In this document: positions 25,051-37,039 of the stretch, one piece after another | How positions within the stretch are numbered: position 1 is the stretch's first letter | How the letters are laid out: each line of letters starts with the position of its first letter | DNA from: Phorcus lineatus | Lineage: Eukaryota; Mollusca; Gastropoda; Trochida; Trochidae | NCBI GenBank assembly: GCA_921293015.1 | Contig: OV121094.1 | Coordinates: 37,198,054 to 37,262,053 of the forward strand | Direction: 5' to 3' | Length of the DNA: 64,000 bases | The notes under the pieces: model-generated | Database searches by the model: none | What the model was told of the DNA's origin: nothing | What the model saw: the letters and a program-made list of their open reading frames with translations, nothing else | Made by a program: the position numbers and the translations under genes

Positions 25051-25581
25051 GTGAGATGAAAGAAGGGGTGACCGTTACATATCATTGTGTACTAAATGTG
25101 ACTGTCTTCTGAAGACAAGGAAGCTGTCTAAGTTTGGTGTTTGAGGGAGGGTCCTGTTACTGTTGTTGACTGACCGTTTCAAGCTGACCACTGCGGTGAT
25201 ATAGTGGCACATTCCAGAGTGTTGAACGTGACAGGTTGTGAGAGAGAGAGGGGGTCACTCCTGCCATTGTGCCGATGTAGGTCACGGGAGCTGACTAACC
25301 AACTTTATCTGGACTCCACAAACAAAAACCTTATTACTGGCACTTTGTGACATACCAGACTGCTGCCTTAACCTTCAAATGATGATTAAACATGAAATAG
25401 AAGAGTGCCTTTAGACTAGCAATAAGTCCCTGAAAATACAGAAATTTAATAATTTGGAAAATGGGACTTTTTGACCAAAATATAGACTTAGTCAGCTCTT
25501 TTAAGAGAATCATTGATGCAGACAAAGGATTAGAGTAAAGGCTGTGTTTACAGTTAGTATAGATGAGGGCATAAATAATTT

Positions 25582-25753
25582 GCAATACAAGTCTATCAAA
25601 TATCTTTTAACAATATAATTAAACACTTTTCTTAATGTTTATATCTTGGTCTTGCAGTATCTTTTGTGTATCAGAAAAGTCTAGACTTGCTTAAAGAAGA
25701 TGTAGACTGTATAAAAGATTCCAGTATGACACACAGCAGAGGATGAGGACTAC
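25582..25753 (+). mobile_element. Dispersed ~160 bp hairpin repeat, copy E (diverged)
   Basis: It begins AGTCTATCAAATATC, keeps TCTAGACTTGCTTAAAG and GTAGACTGTATAAAAG, and ends near GATGAGGACTAC. It is strongly diverged in the middle. Confidence 0.5.
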
Positions 25754-26087
25754 AGCTCTCCTGGGGCTCATTGGCTTGTGTGAAGCAATCTCCAAGAACA
25801 CTACCTTACTACAAAGGCTGAACTGAAGTGATATTCAAGATCAATATTTGAAATTCATGTTCGCAATTGTGTCAATCCCTGAGGCAGAACAAGTAAAATT
25901 CAATGATGTGATGAACTACTCCAGATTTTAAGATTGTCCCTGTAGCTTTAAAGGTATAAAAAACAACTTTGAGCATATATTAGAATGCATCCTGGAATTT
26001 GCCCGAGTACTTCTTTACAATGTAAGAAGTCTTAGCGCTTTAATCATGTTAACTACCACCGTCATGATTGATTTGGTTTGTTTCCTC

Positions 26088-26095
26088 AGGTAAAC
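26088..26095 (+). promoter_or_regulatory. Second candidate recursive splice site
   Basis: TTGGTTTGTTTCCTCAG is followed directly by GTAAAC, again joining an acceptor and a donor at one point. It lies 11.2 kb after the candidate at 14912 and 7.9 kb before the acceptor at 34035. The donor half is weaker than at 14913. Confidence 0.25.
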
Positions 26096-26569
26096 AGGAT
26101 AAAAGATTCAATTACTTCTCCCAGAAGACATTAGAGCGAGGTAGTCACATCATGGGGCGGACCTGAGTCGACTGGGTAATTAGTTATCTATACACCTGTA
26201 ATCAAACCTCATTCATATTTGATAGAGTGGAAGGATGTAACGGCTTGTTGCGCTGTGGAATCATGGGTAGTTGATGGGATGTTACGAGTGAGGAAGCTCT
26301 GATTTGTTGTAGTTCACATCACAGAATATAACAGTTAAACAGGGATATCGCATAGATCGGGTACTCAGACAGGTATTAACCAAAAAGGCACAAAGGTTAA
26401 GTCCATTTCTAAGAAATCTGACAAGGGGAAATAAATCAACCTCCTCCAAGATCTTTTTTATTCAGCATGTCAAGTCTTTACCAATACACTAGAACTGCAA
26501 GACCAAGAAATCACCTGTAAGCATTGTATAATATTTTGAAAATATTCAATAAAATAGAACTTTGTCATG

Positions 26570-26680
26570 GAGGAAAAGGGTTAAAAAAATTGTGAGAAAA
26601 AGTATTTTTTTTATAGAGAGGATTAGCTCCTCTCTATAAAAAAAATACTTTTTCTCACAATTTTTTTAACCCTTTTCCTC
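26570..26680. repeat. Perfect palindrome, 53-bp arms, 5-bp loop
   Basis: The left arm 26570-26622 (starting GAGGAAAAGGGTTAAAAAAA) is exactly inverted at 26628-26680, with a loop TTAGC at 26623-26627. No mismatch is seen in 53 base pairs. The RNA from either strand would fold into one long hairpin. There is no coding capacity and no target-site duplication that I could fix. Confidence 0.95.
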
Positions 26681-29180
26681 TATTTGAAAAGTATGGCAGG
26701 ATAGTAAAGTCAGATAAGGTATTTTAAGATAATTCAGTGGTGTTGAGGAATGTTGCAATTCAGTTTCAATGTTGGAATTCATATTGAAGAACAGCAAAAT
26801 TCTTAATTCTAAGAATGTTTTGAGTAGATAAACTTATTCACCGCAAGATACATAAGTTTAACTTCCAACTTCACAAAGGATATTGGATTTATTGTGGACC
26901 ATCTTTTCCCCCGTTAACTTCAATATCAATATATTCAGTTTTCACTTGTGCTCTTCAAGTTGAAGAGCTGTTGAAGGAAAGAAGATAGTAAAATGTAAAT
27001 TATACAATCCCATCCAGCCTGCATTCACCAAGATGACAGGTTTCATGCACAGCATTGAAAAAGTGTCAAACCTAAGAATAGAAATTGTTCAATGTTGCAG
27101 TTTATTACAGCATTGACTTTCTATTTTGATTGAATTTGTGTAGTCCCTAACAAGACATGACCGATCTGCTACGATGATTGATCGATAATTCCGATTGCCA
27201 CATGATTACATAACTGCATCACTTGCATATTTGACAGATCCTATGAATAGAGCTACAACAGCTTGCAGTGGGCGACACTGCAGTCAATGGATGGACACAC
27301 GCTGGGTGTGAATAGCTTTGATAACGTTGTATTGTGATGTTGAACACTGCACAGAATATAGCACACTGTTATGCTGATAAATACAGTAGGGAGTGAGAAT
27401 TAGTGATGGTGATGGTTGGTGGGTTCCAATGTCACAGAGACCTGAGTGAATGTGGTTTGGGGGATGGTTTTTGAGTGTTCACCAAGTGTAGAGTATATGT
27501 TGTGGAAGTGGTAGTGAGGTCGATGGTTAGTGGACTTGTGGTTACAGTTAGCACTCTTTGCAGCATCTTTATCTGTAGGAAGAGTCTACATATTGAGGTG
27601 ATGAGAAAAGAGATACTTTGACGAGACTTAATGTAACTCATAGGTAATTTCTAAGTACGTAATCAGTCTATTCATCAGTGCTCTTACAAATAACAGACTT
27701 TGAAATTTATCCGATTAAATAATCTAGAATCTAGTTAGGCGCATGCAGGTCATTTCTGGCCCAACGTCGCCCTTAAATCCACCTACCTAGAATGTAGTCT
27801 TTGAGGTATTATGATGAAATATCATGGTCTTATATTCAGAAGCAATCTTCTTATTGAAATAAAATTCTAGATTTAATGCAATGCTCCTCGATGATACTTT
27901 ATCCCGATGAATTCATGGCAGTCAGAGAACATTAAGATCGGCAAATCCCCTTCTCCCACCACCCCCTCCATTTCTTGGTTTGTCATACAGCATGATCATA
28001 GGTTCAAATAAGGTAGATAAAAGAACGATGTCGACCTTAAGGTCTCCAGGAGTCCAGACAGGACTCCACAGACCAAACTCCAGACATCCCTCCACCCCCA
28101 CCACATACATTTCACAGGCACTTGTGACTCAAATAAAGATACACGGGGAACTATTTCTTAACCTTGAGATCACATGCATCCCTCACAGACCAAACATGAC
28201 CCCCACACACCGACCTCTGACCCCAATAGACCAGCATCCTGGCATTTTGGCATCGTGTATAGGGAGGATGCTATCTGTAACAAGAATCCGTCAACACCTG
28301 ATCAATGAGGCAAATCTTTAAATTTGACTTTATTCTACATGTGCCACACACGCTTCAAATCCAATAACACGAGAAAAACCCTGAATCAAATTTGAATAAT
28401 GACGTAAACCGGCAATCCGGACATATTTGATGTTATGTTATGTGTTTTAGAGACTTCATGGAAACTAGAGTTTGACTGGTATATTTGCAGAGATTATGTG
28501 GTCGTGTGTTTTGAGAAAATCATTAGTTTAACCTGCTTTTGTTCAACTCTTTTACAGGAAGTTATTTAGTAACGGCTCCCTTGAAAAAGAATCTAATATT
28601 TCAAACTTTACATTCACATGAACATTATGTAAGTTATCTTAAAGAGAAAAATGTTCTCCCCATAGAATTGTCCATTACAAAAATCAAATGTTTATCCAAG
28701 TGAAAATGAGGTATTCTGCATATGAACAACAAAAGCTTGCCTTATTACATGTTTTTACTGACAATTACCTCATATTATCATGTTATACAGCTTTTTTTGA
28801 AAATTTAAGGCAAAGCATTTTGACAACAATTTGAGCCAAGTTGCCAGGTCTGATTGTTATTCTGGCTCATTGACTGTCTTAAAATGTTGAAGCCTTGAAT
28901 AAAGTCCAGCTGTTCAAAAATCTAGTTATCAAAAACCTGAAAATTTTGCATTGTTAAATTTAAGTTCAGTCTATGGATTGGACCATTCATAGTGTGAGAC
29001 TTTGGAGCAATTTAAGTGAGGGGCAAGCATCAACCAAATGAGGCATTATAACAGCTAGGGTCTGGATGTGTTGAGAGCAAAATGACAAGCAACATCTTTC
29101 CTCATTTGCAGTTCATGATTTTGATATATTTACAATAAGGTAAATGTATATGTAATAAAGCTTTGTGCTCAGTATCGACC
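26681..29180. other. No gene seen
   Basis: Non-coding sequence with a mix of AT-rich and moderately GC stretches. The 113-codon frame at 27980-28321 and its antisense neighbour have no recognisable domain and no good splice context. Confidence 0.5.
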
Positions 29181-29359
29181 ATTCTCTTCCAACAGAGGTA
29201 GCTCCGTCATAAATGTACAACCTATTTCTTATGAAGGTTTCTCGGGCTTGCAGCAGTTCCAATCCAATCAACATTCTAGATTTCTAGATCAAGAAACCTT
29301 TGTATTAAGACAGAGGTTGTATAGGAATTTATGACGGAGCTACCTCTGTTGGGAGAATA
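29181..29359. mobile_element. Hairpin MITE-like element, ~70 bp inverted arms
   Basis: The left arm starts ATTCTCTTCCAACAGAGGTA and the right arm ends ACCTCTGTTGGGAGAAT. Both contain the GCTCCGTCATAAAT core in opposite orientation. The arms pair for about 70 bases with indels, leaving a short centre. No ORF and no clear target-site duplication are present. Confidence 0.7.
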
Positions 29360-29654
29360 TTATAAAGACTTCTATTCTCTAAGTTTTGAGGTATGAAAGT
29401 TTTTCAATGCAGCCGTTTTCCCTAGAATTGTGACAGGATTGTGGTCAAACACCCTGTACGACTTGCTTATCATTGTAATAGAAATCTTTGCCAAGTGAAA
29501 ATAACACATAAATCAGAGATATAGTGACATCTCTTTGAATACAAGTTACTGACAATTGTATGTTTCACCCTTAGTAACTCCACAATCAACTAGCCTGTCA
29601 ATGTTCAAGTATAGTTAGGTAGTATTACAATCAACCCAGCCTGTATGGCTGTAT

Positions 29655-30620
29655 GTGAGATGCAAGAAGAGAGATGTTATATGTGAGAGGCAAGATAGAT
29701 CCTGGATGTGAGATGCAAGAAGAGAGATGTTATATGTGAGAGGCAAGATAGATCTTGGATGTGAGATGCAAGAAGAGAGATGTTATATGTGAGAGGCAAG
29801 ATAGATCTTGGATATGAGATGCAAGAAGAGAGATGTTATATGTGAGAGGCAAGATAGATCCTGGAAGTGAGATGCAAGAAGAGAGATGTTATATGTGAGA
29901 GGCAAGATAGATCCTGGATATGAGATGCAAGAAGAGAGATGTTATATGTGAAAGGGAAAATAAATCTTGGATGTGAGATGCAAGAAGAGAGATGTTATAT
30001 GTGAGAGGCAAGATAGATCCTGGAAGTGAGATGCAAGAAGAGAGATGTTATATGTGAGAGGCAAGATAGATCCTGGATATGAGATGCAAGAAGAGAGATG
30101 TTATATGTGAGAGGCAAGATAGATCTTGGATGTGAGATGCAAGAAGAGAGATGTTATATGTGAGAGGCAAGATAGATCCTGGAAGTGAGATGCAAGAAGA
30201 GAGATGTTATATGTGAGAGGCAAGATAGATCCTGGATGTGAGATGCAAGAAGAGAGATGTTATATGTGAGAGGCAAGATAGTTCCTGGAAGTGAGATGCA
30301 AGAAGAGAGATGTTATATGTGAGAGGCAAGATAGATCCTGGATGTGAGATGCAAGAAGAGAGATGTTAGATGTGAGAGGCAAGATAGATCCTGGAAGTGA
30401 GATGCAAGAAGAGATGCAAGAGGAGAGATGTTATAGGTTGGAGGCAAGATAGATCTTTGAAATGAGACTCAAAATGTGAAATGTTATTTGTTGGAGGCAA
30501 GACAGATCTTTGAAATGAGACTCAAAATGTGAAATGTTATTTGTTGGAGGCAAGATAGATCTTTGACGTGAGACTCGAGAGAAGAGATGTTATATGTTAG
30601 GGGCAAGATATTTGACATGC
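29655..30620. repeat. 53-bp minisatellite, ~14 good plus ~4 degenerate units
   Basis: The unit begins GTGAGATGCAAGAAGAGAGA and continues with TGTTATATGTGAGAGGCAAG and ATAGATCCTGGAT. The period of 53 bp is exact between 29655 and 29708 and holds to about 30410. After that the units become irregular (GGTTGGAGGCAAGATAGATC variants). The unit is purine-rich on the plus strand, and no long ORF crosses it. Confidence 0.95.
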
Positions 30621-32334
30621 AAGTGGATGGGATTGAGACGTGAGATGAGAGATAAGCTATAGGCTGACACTGCGGCGCAGAAGGAGCTATTGCTCTGTGT
30701 ATGACTGATTAAGTCTCTATGACATTCCAGGGACAGATTAATGGTTTAATCATGGCATGTTGTGTATACTGATATCAGAGAGCATAACCAAGCCTGTCTT
30801 CCCTCATAATGGAATCATTCGCCTGGCCAGGTCTGATTGAAGACTTGTGGTCCAATCACACGCAGACAGGGAGACCCAACTCAGGCCGACATATAGACGC
30901 TGAAATAAACATCTACTGACATTTGACATATAGACGCTGAAATAGACATCTACTGAAATTTGACATGAGACTCAGTAAATAAAGACTTGATAGAAGAAAT
31001 TGACAGACTAACATCATTTTCTGAAATTTTTTAAAAATTGATAATTCAGTGCATATCGGAAAGGAGCCTCTTATAATGTTGTTCATCATAAATCTAGACT
31101 TGCTTTTAAAGAATTTATGTTCTAGAATAGGGTTAACCAATGGTTAAAATATGATTAAATACAGTCGGTGGGTTAGATAAGAATTTATTGTTAATTTAAA
31201 TTCCTTCAGATGATAGAATCGACCCTTGCCAACATTTTCTAGACTTGATATTTCCCCCAAAGTTTGATTTTGGTGATATGTTCAAAAGTCTTCTACAATC
31301 AAATCATTAGATTTTTGCAAGAATAAAATCAGTAACTGTTGAAAAAATAAAATTTATGATATTGAAAGTTTATCACCACTTCTTTTACATACTTCGAAGA
31401 CATGAACATTTAACGTTAGCGAATAAAGAATGAGTTATCATTAAATCTGTCAAGTGTTCATTGCAACACTTACACATGGTTGCAGACCTTTAATAAAGCT
31501 GAAAACTGATACCAGCCTCCATTGAACATCAGGGTGACAGCCGATTGCTATTGAAACGTTCATTTTGTGTACAAAAGGTTTAGGTCGTATAGATTACATG
31601 CTAAACTTGAACTGTAATTGGTTATTGTCAGGCTGCTGGATGGAGGGCAGAGTGAAATATACAGTTGTCAATAGCTCACAGCTGGTGTATATATCATGAT
31701 TCCTTACAGTGTTGATACGAGATGACACCATTTCTATGATTTATGTGTTGATTTCACTTGGCCTATATTTCTATATCAATGCTTAGCAAGTCAATAGAGC
31801 ACCACAATCGGAGTCATACAAGAAGAATCTTAACTTTACAATTCCTTCTGCCTATAGGAGTGTCAAGAATAAATGTGTTTCTTACAAAAATCATAAATCT
31901 ATTTCCAGTTCAGTTCACAATGTATAACAAATAACTTATTTTTCTGAAAAAGATTGTAAGAAATGCCTAACTTACCTTAAAACCTACTTTGTATTACTTG
32001 TGAACCTGGAATTTGTGAAATATCATTTAAATCGGATGCAGTATTAGATATAGATTAGATTAGATTAGATATTAGATCATCACTGTTTAAGTCTTGCATG
32101 GCTTCGTTCCAAATTGGTCTGTTATCTAAAATCCAACAAGCCATGCTTGCTACTGCTGGACGTTAATGTAATTGGAACATTTTCAAACAAACTTTACATG
32201 GATATTTTTCTGTATATATATATGTAACTGTATATATGGTGCATTTTCCAAAAAAAGGAAACATAGGTGATCATAAGAATCTGGAGATTTCTCTGTAAAA
32301 GTGAAGTGAGCTTTTTCTCAAGATATCAATAACA

Positions 32335-32365
<31 letters not shown>

Positions 32366-34035
32366 AATCTTGTTAAAGGGTCGAACATTACTAATGTTCC
32401 AGCAAGTTGTTGTGTCAGAAGACAAACTCTCCACAGCACTATGTAAGGAAGTCATTGCAGGAAGTCTATGGAGACCGTGAGCTCCTCACAGCTCACTTCT
32501 CAGTTGACCAACAGCAGGTGCACAAAGACTCGGAATTTTAATTGAAGGCAGAGAAAAGGACACACTTGTTGAAATAGGAGGCCCTCGAGAGACAATGGCC
32601 GCTTTTATCTTCCTCGCCTTTCCCAGGCGACCTCAAGGTCAGATCAATCGCGCCTGAAGGCTGAGACAGCCCAACATCTCTGGTGATCATACCTGGCCCA
32701 GGTGATGGGACCAGGCTCGTTACAGGTGTGTTGTGGTGTTCCATGGGTCGCCAGCCCGTCAGCTCTTTACCGCTTCATTAGGTCGGTACAGCACAGGCTA
32801 AGTGACTTGGAAGGAAAAGCATATTTTTGTAATGACAGTTTAACAAAAGGTTAAATGGACTGCTTTAACTCAGCTGGCTTGTTTCAACAGTTGTGAGATG
32901 GAAAGTAAAACTTGTGACTGAAGTGGGTCGTCATTTGTAGAGGTTGACAGAAAACAGGTCTCTGTATCAGATAGGGCATGTTTGTTCATATTGTCTTATA
33001 GTATTACATTAAAGAGGTTTTGGGAATTTAGAGAATTATTTTTGTTCGTATGAGCAAAATAATTTATCTCAAATGTTTTGATACTTATTCTTTGAGCAAA
33101 TAATGTTTTGATATTGCCTAGCTTTACAAAGTCTTTTCCCATATTTCATTTAAATACAAAGTGTTGATAAAAAAATCAGTGACAACTTTTAAGGAAAATA
33201 ATCTATGATGAATAAGATGATATAGATAATGAGATTCTTGGTAAGTTGAGTTGATTTCAGGGAACATATGTCATCGTTAGCAAAATAATTAAACCCAAAC
33301 GAAGAGCTTTTTTTGTGAGCCAATATTTAGCATTTGTTTCGACTTTTATTTCATTATATATTGCATTGCATAAAAGCCAAAAACAACTTGGAAAGTAATC
33401 TACTATGAATGACCTATATGGAGGAGTTTCTTGGCAAGTGTGTCACAGTGGACGAGATCTGGAGATCTAATACCTATATATGACATGGGCTGTTATCAGT
33501 AGTATGCATTAAAGCCCTCTCCAGCGACCAGAGAATGATTGGTTGGCTGACAAGTGGAGAGAACAATGTCTCCGGATTTATTGACATGTATCACGGAGAG
33601 ATTCCATAAAGAGGTTTTCATAGACTCTCCTACGGTGTCGTAAACCTCGACATATTAAACGTTTGAATGTGCTCTGGTTTCACTGTAATAGTTGATAACC
33701 AAATGAGCATGCTTACTTCTGTCTCAATAGAACATAGATTAATGGACTAGTACAATTCCTTTACAAAATACATTCCAGTGTGAGCTTAATGTGTTGCTTC
33801 AAGCAATATCCAGCCAATGAGAATTCAGGCCTTAGTGGTCAAGTCATTAAGATTTTGATATGTTCAGTGCTGGCATTTGTTAAGATTTTGATATGGCCAT
33901 TGCTGGCAGTTGGTAAGATCCAAACATAGACATACTTCAGATTCAATTCAGTTATCATTTCAATTTACATCAATAAGTTTTAGGAAGATATCAAATTTAA
34001 ATCATAATTACTGAATAATGTTTCTTTGTTTGCAG
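30621..34035. other. Non-coding; C29 tract and short duplications
   Basis: No exon is supported. A 39-bp direct duplication (ATAGACGCTGAAATA-like) occurs at about 30893-30970. A short TTAGA repeat is at 32045-32075. An uninterrupted run of 29 C lies at 32335-32363. A ~33-bp tandem copy of TTAAGATTTTGATATG occurs at about 33848-33900. The acceptor TTTGCAG ends at 34035 and opens the leader of the next gene. Confidence 0.55.
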
Positions 34036-34222
34036 GTTGAGAGTTGAGAGCACTGTCAGTATGATCACATGACAAGCAGTGGACCCAAGAGGAGAAACAA
34101 CTGTGTGGATTACAGATGAACGTTCGGACAACTTCACCAACAATGTGAAACCCAACAGTCAGCAGACATGGTGACTCTTTTTCAACAATTTGTACAAGTT
34201 TGGAGAACAAGGGGAGATAACT
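34036..34222 (+). promoter_or_regulatory. 5' leader segment with several upstream ATGs
   Basis: The segment follows a good acceptor (TTTCTTTGTTTGCAG) and precedes the 611-aa ORF. Upstream ATGs lie at 34061 (3 codons), 34069 (16 codons), 34116 (10 codons), 34143 (ATG-stop) and 34168. The last has a favourable context (GACATGG) and opens a 36-codon frame ending at 34278, past the main start at 34223 in another frame. Such leaders usually lower translation of the main ORF; this is known in general and only inferred here. Confidence 0.55.
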
Positions 34223-36058
34223 ATGCACAAGTCACCCGAGCCTCAGCCGTTGACCAGGCTGAATGTTACCAAACATGACCGGATATGGGATAAGGAAATA
34301 ACTAAAGGCTTCTTCGGATTTGATCATTCAAACTCTCTGTTTTCACCTCCTCTAAAACATATCACACCAGAAACTGCGGAAGAATTGTGGGAGAAGTTTG
34401 ACCCTCTTGACCTGCTGATTGACTCTGCGAGTGAGAAGAGCGTGAAGAGCGAGTCGTCCTCCGACACTATGATCATGATGACCAGTGAGGAACTTAAGAA
34501 GAACGAGGAGAGGATCAAGAACAGCTTCAAAGAGTACGAGCATCACAAGAACATGCAAACCACCCCGATGAATCCAGCAACAACCAACTACCAGCCCGTG
34601 GAAGACTTTGCTGTACAACAGAATCAGTATGGCAACCATCCACAGGACAAGACCTCAGAGGATGACTTCCTAAATGACGAGGGTTATGGGACAGACAGTA
34701 GGACAAACACAACAGCCTCTCTCTCGTCCCCACTGTCATCGAGTCTTTCCTCCCTCCTGACCTCTGAGAGTTCCTCTAGTCAGGGCAGTCTCCAGCGCAA
34801 CCTCAATGGACATCAGCGGCCTCAGCAGATACCAAGCAACGGCCGCCTTGTGCTTGGCAATCGCCAGAATGTGGTTGCCAAGAAAAAGGTTCCAGTTGTT
34901 GAGAAAACGGACAATTCTTTGATGGAAAAGCTGCGAGCCTTGACCACTATCGAAGAAGAGGAGTCAGGGGGCGGAGACACTGTAGCTTGTTCCCAGCAAG
35001 GAGTGAGAGAGGAAGCTCACAGATACCCAGACTATGGCAGTGAACACTCGCGAATGGGTGAGGGACCAAGACACGGGGAGCTTCAAAGCTCGGACCCCCG
35101 GTATGTGACTGACCGATGTGCTAGTGAGGGACGTGGGGCAGAGGGGGAGGGGGGCAGGAATATGTTCTTGGAGGAGGGAAGGGTAGGCTGTGATGGAATT
35201 TTCAGAGCAGTTCCTGTTAAGATTCGTCAGCGGAACTCTGTATCTCAGATGGAGAACATCCCTGTTCAAAGAATTGAAATGTCCAGACACTCAGACAGAC
35301 TCAATCCAGATTCAAGGTTGTGGAATGGGGGTGTCCCTCCCCATGATTCCAGAACTTGCTCTGGAGATGATGGTAATTCTGTTCCCAGGAATGTGTCAGT
35401 TCCCCAAAAGCTCTCAAAGCAGCCAGGGTACATGTACTCAATGCCAAACCTGGCTGGGGACCCTCGCCCTGCCACACAGATGGAGCAGGTTGTGATGCGG
35501 CGACCCAAGCTTGGCTCACAGATGCATAGGGTCGCGCCCAAACCAGATCATCGCTTCTCGTGGGACTGTAGCAGCGATGTTAGGTCCAAGTTTGATGTCA
35601 ACAGTCACAACTTTGCCCACAATGTCCCATGTAAGTTGGACGACCCTCCAAAACTGTTAAACCAGTTCCGAGCATCCTCTGAAATGGCCTTACAAAATGG
35701 CCGTCCACTATTCGCAACTTCATCAGATATTTATAAACTTTTCCAAGGTCAAGGTAGGACTGGATTTACGCAGGGGAAACAGTCCTCACACCGGCACAGC
35801 TTCCATGCAATGCCGTCCCAGCCCTTCTCTGTGCAGAACTCTGATCCAAGCACAGAAGAACTCAGAAATCGGCTGCGAGCAGCTTCTACGCAACAAAGTA
35901 GTGCTCCAGCACGTGTGAAAGTAGGTCCGGTTCGAGCTAGCCATCAGGTATACAAATACTCGCCAAGCTCGACCAATGAGACGCCCAATCGTCCCAGCTA
36001 CAAACAGAGACCAAGCTCGCTAGCAGAGAGCAAAGAGAAGCTCTCAACCCTGGTGTAA
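34223..36058 (+). CDS. Uncharacterised Ser-rich disordered protein, 611 aa
   Basis: I do not recognise the family. The start at ATG 34223 (MHKSPEPQPLT) is chosen because the frame has a stop at 34172 and no earlier ATG. The whole CDS is one exon with a stop at 36056-36058. An ordered-looking N-terminal part (about residues 15-70) contains DRIWDKEITKGFFGFD and ETAEELWEKFDPLDLLIDS. Then come acidic/Ser stretches, DEGYGTDSR, and a long run of Ser and Leu-Ser (about residues 160-195). The rest is polar and probably disordered, with basic patches (e.g. VVAKKKVPVV). A late segment ELRNRLRAAS precedes the basic tail. The C-terminus KLSTLV ends in T-L-V, which fits a class I PDZ ligand. Codon usage is clearly coding, and the antisense ORFs are shadows. 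A leader intron ends at 34035. A scaffold or adaptor role is only a guess. Confidence 0.85.
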   Translation: MHKSPEPQPLTRLNVTKHDRIWDKEITKGFFGFDHSNSLFSPPLKHITPETAEELWEKFDPLDLLIDSASEKSVKSESSSDTMIMMTSEELKKNEERIKNSFKEYEHHKNMQTTPMNPATTNYQPVEDFAVQQNQYGNHPQDKTSEDDFLNDEGYGTDSRTNTTASLSSPLSSSLSSLLTSESSSSQGSLQRNLNGHQRPQQIPSNGRLVLGNRQNVVAKKKVPVVEKTDNSLMEKLRALTTIEEEESGGGDTVACSQQGVREEAHRYPDYGSEHSRMGEGPRHGELQSSDPRYVTDRCASEGRGAEGEGGRNMFLEEGRVGCDGIFRAVPVKIRQRNSVSQMENIPVQRIEMSRHSDRLNPDSRLWNGGVPPHDSRTCSGDDGNSVPRNVSVPQKLSKQPGYMYSMPNLAGDPRPATQMEQVVMRRPKLGSQMHRVAPKPDHRFSWDCSSDVRSKFDVNSHNFAHNVPCKLDDPPKLLNQFRASSEMALQNGRPLFATSSDIYKLFQGQGRTGFTQGKQSSHRHSFHAMPSQPFSVQNSDPSTEELRNRLRAASTQQSSAPARVKVGPVRASHQVYKYSPSSTNETPNRPSYKQRPSSLAESKEKLSTLV

Positions 36059-37039
36059 CTGCTTCATATACGATTGTTTGTTATTTATTAAAAACTGAAA
36101 TGATCGAGATATAACTCTTAAATGCAATAATTACACTGATAGTGACTAGTTTAATGATCCTGCTACATCAGCATATTTGAATCAACAGAGCTCCTACTAT
36201 ACTAAGATATCTATCAGATCAAGCCTTGTATAGCTCTATATGTAACCTGTAAGTCTGTTAAATTTGATATTAGAAACTCCTTGCAGAACATAATTGCATG
36301 GGCTGAAAATATACTTGCTAAACCAAGTCATGCATTCAACCATCAGCAATACAAAGTACAATACCTAATAGATACCAGCGTATTGAAGGAGCCCTGTGGA
36401 GACAGATACATCATTGGACCAGGAAAGTATTTATACGCAACGATCTTATTTGTTATGCTGATTATATTTTATCTATATTAATAGATAACCTTCATTGTTC
36501 CATATTTTTTCAGAATTAGGTTTCAGTAAATTGATTGAAAACCAAATTTAAAGGTCTATATAGGTTAGTTGTGTTCTACCTGTATGTGCAACATTAGTGT
36601 ATAGAATGTTTTTTAAGTGTTAATTGAAATATATTATACATCATTGAAATTTTAAGTATTTAACAACAAAAAAGCTTAATAGGATTTCTATTTTTTATAA
36701 AAGAAAAGTTTTATCTAAGATAAACCGACAAAGTTATATTTAAGAATTTGAAATACAAAATGGTTCTCCATTCTCTACCCACAGTGGCTTTTTTGGTTGC
36801 GTATGGTTTTTGAGACTCATAATTTTGTCAGAGATAGCATTTTTGCCGTTGTTCTTTCAACATGAGCATGGAGTCAATAAGTTAAATTTCATCTGTGTTA
36901 CAGATGCTGAAAAGATTTTATTTCCCTTAATAAATCTATTAGTGATAATTTCAACCAACTCTTATCCCTAAAATAGTTGGAAATCTCTCATTAGCCAATA
37001 TCAATTAAAGGGTCTCATCTACATACAGATAGACCAAAA
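36059..37039 (+). other. Probable 3' UTR of the 611-aa gene
   Basis: AT-rich non-coding sequence after the stop. An AATAAA lies at 36929-36934 and could direct polyadenylation, giving a 3' UTR near 0.9 kb. No competing exon was seen. Confidence 0.4.

Noticed and set aside
31020-31135. Possible eighth copy of the ~160-bp dispersed repeat
   Set aside because: Only AATCTAGACTTGCTT and AGGAGCCTC match; order and spacing do not agree with the consensus.
34324-35541. Several antisense ORFs of 68-108 codons
   Set aside because: Shadows of the 611-aa coding exon.
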